Shown: piece by piece, positions 59,215 to 64,000 of the stretch | How the letters are laid out: each line of letters opens with the position of its first letter | Position numbering within the stretch: position 1 is the first letter of the stretch | NCBI GenBank assembly: GCA_037951165.1 | Contig: JBBDHG010000032.1 | Span: forward strand, 8,237,001-8,301,000 | Direction of reading: 5' to 3' | DNA from: Lophius americanus | Taxonomy: Eukaryota; Chordata; Actinopteri; Lophiiformes; Lophiidae | DNA: 64,000 nt | The notes under the pieces: generated by a model | What the model saw: only the letters and a program-made list of their open reading frames with translations | Databases searched by the model: none | What the model was told of the DNA's origin: nothing | Program-made: the position numbers and the translations under genes

Positions 59215-59550
59215 TACCAACAAGAACATCTAACTTGTATTTCACATATTTTACTCTAAAGGTTAATATTTCACTATCTGGGGGGGCTTTTTTTTTAAAT
59301 AAATAGATGAAAAATATAACTTCCCAACCATATTTCTAATGGTGTCTGAATTTAGCACAAATTAATCCGTTTTATTTAATGTCTGAGCTCAGAAAAAAAT
59401 AGTTAACTGTAATTATATTCATTATTGAGTCAATATAGAATCTTATCATAGGAGCATATTGCTTAGTTCATAGAAACAGTTAGATTTAGTCAATATGGAC
59501 TGTTTAAGATTATAAATCAGTGACATTTAATTTCAGGAAATCAATCATCT
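59215..59550 (+). repeat. Family A copy, late middle part
   Basis: ACATATTTTACTCTAAAGG, GGGGGGCTTTTTTTTTAAAT, GAATTTAGCACAAATTAATC, GTCTGAGCTCAGAAAAAAAT, TTATTGAGTCAATATAGAAT, CATATTGCTTAGTTCATAG, GTCAATATGGACTG, AAATCAATCATC. It defines the block order between the middle units and the 3' end. The 3' terminus is missing. Confidence 0.75.
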
Positions 59551-61328
59551 TATAAATAATTAACAAAATATTTTTTAATATTTTTTAATTAAAAAAAAAC
59601 CCTATCCCTAACTCTAACTATATTCAACATTTCATTTGGAGAAGACTGATGATTCAAGAGTTGCATCTCCGTTAACTTTATTGGCTTCAATGGCTCCCTT
59701 GTGGCCCTGATTATCATAATTTTATTCTTTTCATTATGATATCTTGTACCTACCATGTGTTACTCTTGACCCGAGGGGATCAATGGGTGATGTTTCAGCT
59801 AAGCTTGGAAGAAATTTTTTGTTACGTATAAATTAATTTGTTGTATCTTCCGTTGTATTTCTGTGTACTGTATATAGACTGTGTACAGTGTATATTCTGA
59901 GAACCCCACTAGAAAGGAGATGGTAAATCTAAAGGGATTTATCCTAAATAAAGATTCAACATTTGAAGAATTTTTCACACACCAAGACCGAATTTTGACA
60001 CCAGATTAACACGCAGGGATGATAATGTTCTTTTGTTGCCTTGTTGAACATCAGCTTAAACTTCAGCACGAGCATTAGTCCATACAAGCCTATACAAAAA
60101 AAATAGTTTGCTGTTACTGTTTGTGAGCTAAATGCATTATTAAAAATAAATTCGGCGGTAAACACTCTCAGAAGTCTCAAACACAACTGCCGGCTGCAAA
60201 AGATAAATAGATGGCCAGGTTTGTTAGATGTTTGCACAATTGTGATTCCTCAACATATCAGAAGAGGCTGTTGTATAGAAATGATGCATTAGATATGCAG
60301 GAAAGAGGGAAGAAGAGACCATTTCAAGGACTTTCTCCACACTTTGACTTTATTCTGTAAAGCAAACTCACAAACCAAAGAACGCACGGATCTTGACAAA
60401 AGACAGACCTTTTTCTAATGAGTTAGATTTTTCCACTACAACTTCAATCATTTGGGAAAAAGCTTTTGTGTTTGGCCCTGCAGATCAAACTGACCTTCCA
60501 TAAAACCTTTATGTATCAAAGGGGAATATACATGAAACTTTAAAGAAGGCCAAATTAAATTGCTCATTCTATTGCTGTCGGCGATGTCTTCATAACGGTG
60601 AGTGGTATAATCTGATTACCTCTTCCATTGAGTTAATGTGTAGGTATCTGAGCCTCCTTGCAAAAACTGTTCAAAAAAAATTCTTTATCAGGTCCTAAAA
60701 AGTAAAGAAAGTATAAAAACATTGTGAATGTAGATGATATTAAAAGGCAATGATAACTGGATCTTTATTTATTGCTGTCTAGCACGCTGGTCAGCTCACC
60801 GGTGTTAATGATAAAGTCAGGTGTAAATGGTAAAGTCAAGCTAATAATAGCCTTGCTACTTTAAGCCACCAATTACCTTGTATGTTGGTAATTGACACGT
60901 GTTTCCCCTGTCTTGTAGTCTCCATACATAACTTTGATTAATGTCGGATAAAGACAGTGCCATTACATGCCTATTGACTCTAAATCTTTAACATCAGGCA
61001 GGCTTCAGCATCCCCAGTTAAAACTCATTTACAGTAATTAGCACTGATCGAGGACCAGACAGTGGAGACGGACAAATGCTAAGTGGTTTCAAGGACATGC
61101 AGTGACATTTTGATTTTTTTCACGTTTTCTTTTTTCTTTTTTTCTTTTTCTTGAAAAATAGTAATGAGTTTTGGGAAATGCTTTGGGTGCTGGGAAGCTT
61201 TTGAATTTGTCCTAATGGATTTTGAGGTTAGATCAAGTAAAGGGAGACAAAATGGTCTTTTGTTTTATTGTGAAAGCACTGTGTGTATGTTTGCATGCAA
61301 AACCATCTCCAGTTCTAATAAATTGCAC
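59551..61328. other. No gene; possible LINE tail at 59760-59950
   Basis: The stretch ending AAGGGATTTATCCTAAATAA then AGATTCAAC near 59930-59960 resembles the last bases of some fish LINEs. The match is weak. The rest holds nothing identifiable. Confidence 0.35.
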
Positions 61329-61792
61329 TACACTGAACAGCCATAACATAATGACCACCGAGTCAAGTCAGAATAACATTGATTAACTGGTTACAATGGC
61401 AGCTGTCAGTGGGACGTTTTATTCAAGTGAATGTTTTGGAACCAGGAGAGATTGATGGAGAGAAGACCTGTGCGACTTTGACAAGGACCAAATAATGTGA
61501 CGGCTAGAACTGCAGGGCTTGTCCGGTGTTCCTGGTTTAAAGTGTTTAGTACCCAAAAACGTGATGTAAGGCAGGACATCTGGTGAACCAGCGACACCGG
61601 GTCATGAGTGCCCAAGGCTCAGTGATGTACGTGGGAAGCAAAGGCTAGCCGGACATGTCCGAGCTGCCGTAGCACAAATTGCTGAAAAAGTTAATGCTGG
61701 TGCTGATAAAAAAATTTGCTGTTTTGGCTTTAGAAATTAGACCTTCACAATAGAAGGCAGGTGGTTTTAATCTTATGGTTGTTTTTTGAGTA
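61329..61792 (+). mobile_element. Internally deleted Tc1-like transposon
   Basis: The left end is TACACTGAACAGCCATAACA, and the right end GTGGTTTTAATCTTATGGTT then GTTTTTTGAGTA is its degraded inverted partner, both at a TA. Inside, the N-terminal third of a Tc1-type transposase can still be read in pieces: CDFDKDQIM (helix-turn-helix region), GHECPRLSDVRGKQRLAGHV, then VAQIAEKVNAGADKK. The text then jumps to GCTGTTTTGGCTTTAG, the last codons of the protein. The catalytic DDE domain, normally over 200 residues, is deleted between 61715 and 61725. It could move only if another element supplied transposase. Confidence 0.82.
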
Positions 61793-62358
61793 TATCAACC
61801 GTCTAACTATGTATAAAATGAAATGCTCATTTTGCGTGACTGATAGTTTACTGAATGCATGCATTGCATTGACACTGTTGGGATCCATATGACATAGGGA
61901 AGTAATAACAACCCTGGTGAATTAAAATCATAATAACCACCATCAATCAGAGCTGGTAAGCCGTCATCGTACACAACGTGTGCTCAACACATGTTGTAAG
62001 AGGGACCACACCCGTACGACATCCAGCAACCACAATTACCCTAAGCATTGTGAAGGTTAAAGGTTAAAACTAACTTGTGCAGTTGACAGCTTCCTCGTTG
62101 AACAGATGAGTGTGGGACTGGGCTTGGCGGCGTAAACCCAATTGCTAATTCTATTAAGTCAGCATTCACACTAAATGCTTGAGGCAGTACTCAAAGGGTT
62201 TCACCGCAGGCTTCCAGTCATTCCGTCTTTGAAGCAACTGCACATATTCAGTAGACATCCTTCATCTGCCCAGTTATTTAACTGCACCACACTTCCCAAA
62301 CAACCCAATCCCTTTAACATGCCATAATTAAAAAGTTACTACGTTAACACTTCTTGAA
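61793..62358. other. No gene recognised
   Basis: No element between the two Tc1-type copies. Confidence 0.5.
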
Positions 62359-64000
62359 CAGTTCCCTCCAAAAATAATGGCCTCTTTTTGAAAAGAAATC
62401 AATGCAAAAACGTCTTTATTGTGTGTGCTCATGATCTTTAATTGAAATTATTCACAAAGAATCCGACCTCTAATTCAAGTAACAGAATGTAAAACATTCA
62501 TTACATTTTTAACAAAGAACAACTTTTTTTCTAAAACATGTGTGCCATAATTATTTCTACCCTGCATTAAATATTTTGTGCAGCCCCCTTCTGCCACAAA
62601 AACAACCCTGAGTCTCCTTCTGTAGTGTGTGATAAAGGTGTGAGAACACAAGGGGATGATCTGAGATCGTTCTTTCATACAGAAACTCTTCAACTCCTTC
62701 AGATTCTGAGGTCCAAATTTGTGGACTCTCCTCATCGCGGATGTACTGTGGGGTTTAAGTCAGGTGACCTGGGTTGACATAGTTCAACCATTACTTAGTG
62801 ATCTCTGAACCACTCTTGGGTTGATTTTGAGGTGTGCTTCAGATCATTGTCTTGCTAGAAGATTTAAGTTTCCTGACAAAGGCTTTAGTCCATAGAACCA
62901 TGTCTTTTGGCCTTAAGAAGAAAAACATACTTAGTATTAGACATCCACTACAAGACATCAAAGTGGGTATGAGAAGCTTAGCTTTCTTCCCTCTTAGGCC
63001 ACACCCATCTTGGATGTTTGTCTCCAAAAGCTCTTCTTTCATCTCATGTGACCTAACACCAGGTTCGATTGTAAGTCCCAGTGGTGTTTAACAAACTGTA
63101 GTTGCTGCAGCCTTTGTGTGGATGACAGCAGAGGCTTTTCTCTTGCTACATTCCCAAACAGCTTGTGTTGGTGTCGGTGCCAACTGATTGTAGTTAGGGA
63201 GACTTTCTGACCCCAAGATTCAAATGATCCCTGCAATTCTCTTTTTGTAGACCTAGGAGTCTTGCCAGTCGACCCATTCTCCCCACAGTACAAAATGTTA
63301 GTTTCCAGACACATTCTCTCGCATCAGGATATTTAACATCTCCAGTCTTATTATAGTTCATAATTATTGATCCAACTGTTGAAACTGACTGTTACGACCC
63401 AAAAGATGTTCAAGAGATGATAATGGAAGGAACAGTAACAAAAACCCAGGAAGAATAACAATTGGGAAATAATTACCTTTCTCCTATTAACAAATATTTA
63501 TACAAAAAATAAATCAGATAATACTTACAAAGCCCAATACCAATAGGTGTAACAGAAAAACCTAACAGAACGAATGACCACTCACTGGATAACCTTCACA
63601 GTTGACAAATCCCGGCAGTAACACTCTAAATAGCATGTGATGATCACAGTGCGCTGCGTTCCTCATTGGCTGTAGAGAGAGACTGTCTGCAGGTCTCTCC
63701 CTCTTCTTATCCACCTCTACTCAATCAGCCGATAAGGAGCACCCATCACACCTTCACTGCAGAGGAAGAGGGCGGATCCTGCAAAAGAGAGACAGAGAGA
63801 AAGCAGGACCAGGGTCAAAGAAAACACACATGCACAGGCCACGTAATACTGATATTTTGAATTGTAGAGAGAATTTCTTGTATTAATTGCCAGATTTGTG
63901 CGGCTCTACAACTTTTTTTCACACCTGACTGCTGAGTTCTCTGGTCTTTCCTATTGGGAAGAACGTCAAAAGAAGTTTGGCCTGTGTCACCCCATATTTA
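62359..64000 (-). pseudogene. Tc1-like transposon relic, transposase on minus
   Basis: The left inverted end is CAGTTCCCTCCAAAAATAAT at 62359. On the minus strand from the window edge inward come the N-terminal helix-turn-helix (KVVEPHKSGN near 63890-63915), STVGSIIMNYNKTGDVKYP near 63340-63380, TKRELQGSFESWGQKVSLTT near 63215-63275, LLSSTQRLQQLQFVKHHWDL near 63090-63150, and a damaged central part. The C-terminus follows: RRVHKFGPQNLKELKSFCMK and YRRRLRVVFVAEGGCTKYL, ending near 62565. Stops and frameshifts fall in the DDE region. Tc1 transposases are about 340 residues and this matches in extent. The right inverted end lies beyond the window. A separate insertion splits the N-terminus at 63389-63847. 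Confidence 0.87.
63389..63847. mobile_element. 459-bp insertion inside the Tc1-like relic
   Basis: The Tc1 frame breaks off at 63388 and resumes at 63848. ACTGA occurs at both junctions (63384-63388 and 63848-63852), and removing one copy plus the insert restores the expected transposase text. The insert starts CTGTTACGACCC and ends GGCCACGTAAT, so the ends share an inverted TTACG. An AATAAA lies near 63507. A 5-bp duplication with short inverted ends suits a solo LTR or a small DNA element; I do not recognise the family. Confidence 0.72.

Overview
The window looks like teleost fish nuclear DNA. It is A+T-rich and full of microsatellites. It carries the usual teleost mixture of old retroelements (L2, Rex1-like, RTE-like, R4/Dong-like), tRNA-derived SINEs and Tc1-like DNA transposons. 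I found no convincing host protein-coding exon, no tRNA or rRNA gene, and nothing bacterial (no operons, no CRISPR). The 64 kb reads as intergenic or intronic sequence dominated by decayed mobile elements.

The main unrecognised component is a dispersed non-coding repeat, called family A here. About 18 diverged fragments lie in both orientations and total roughly 6 kb, about a tenth of the window. They can be ordered against one another into an element of roughly 1 kb or more. Its 5' end is a small hairpin around TATCCCC...GGGGATA. Its 3' end contains the inverted form (GGGACTTTTTGGGGGATATA). Its middle repeats a block like TCCAATTTAGTCCAAATTTA with AGTGCATATGAATCGACTCA. I infer a non-autonomous DNA transposon family. 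A second unrecognised family, B (three copies, conserved AATAAA near the 3' end), looks like a solo LTR or retroposon. A third, C (two copies, perfect 13-bp inverted ends TGGGTTTACATGG), contains a 102-codon open frame whose sequence is shared by both copies.

Layout: 1-14.5 kb holds A copies, one C copy, a reverse SINE and a long AC array. 14.5-16.1 kb is an R4/Dong-like reverse transcriptase relic with a SINE beside it and a LINE tail inside it. 18.6-19.4 kb has two LINE 3' ends. 20.5-21.7 kb is a run of three A copies. 24.2 kb has a small coding-like frame. 26.7-33.1 kb is a nested complex: A interrupted by B, B interrupted by a 2-kb L2 with an AGCCAC target duplication; nearby another B copy is interrupted by a MITE that itself carries a LINE tail; a reverse L2 lies between. 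34 kb has the second C copy. 36.9-37.3 kb is a reverse B copy. 39.5-46.3 kb has two L2 relics and a Rex1-like relic. 47.2 kb has an R4-like C-terminus. 48-60 kb is sparse, with A copies, an RTE 3' end, a LINE tail expanded into tandem and inverted repeats, and one stretch that looks like a conserved non-coding element. 61.3-64 kb holds an internally deleted Tc1-like element and a longer Tc1-like relic split by a 459-bp insertion with a 5-bp target duplication.

The elements do not work together as a system. All the reverse transcriptase and transposase frames are broken or truncated. What they give is a relative-age record from nested insertions. Boundaries are by eye and most are good only to about 10-30 bases.
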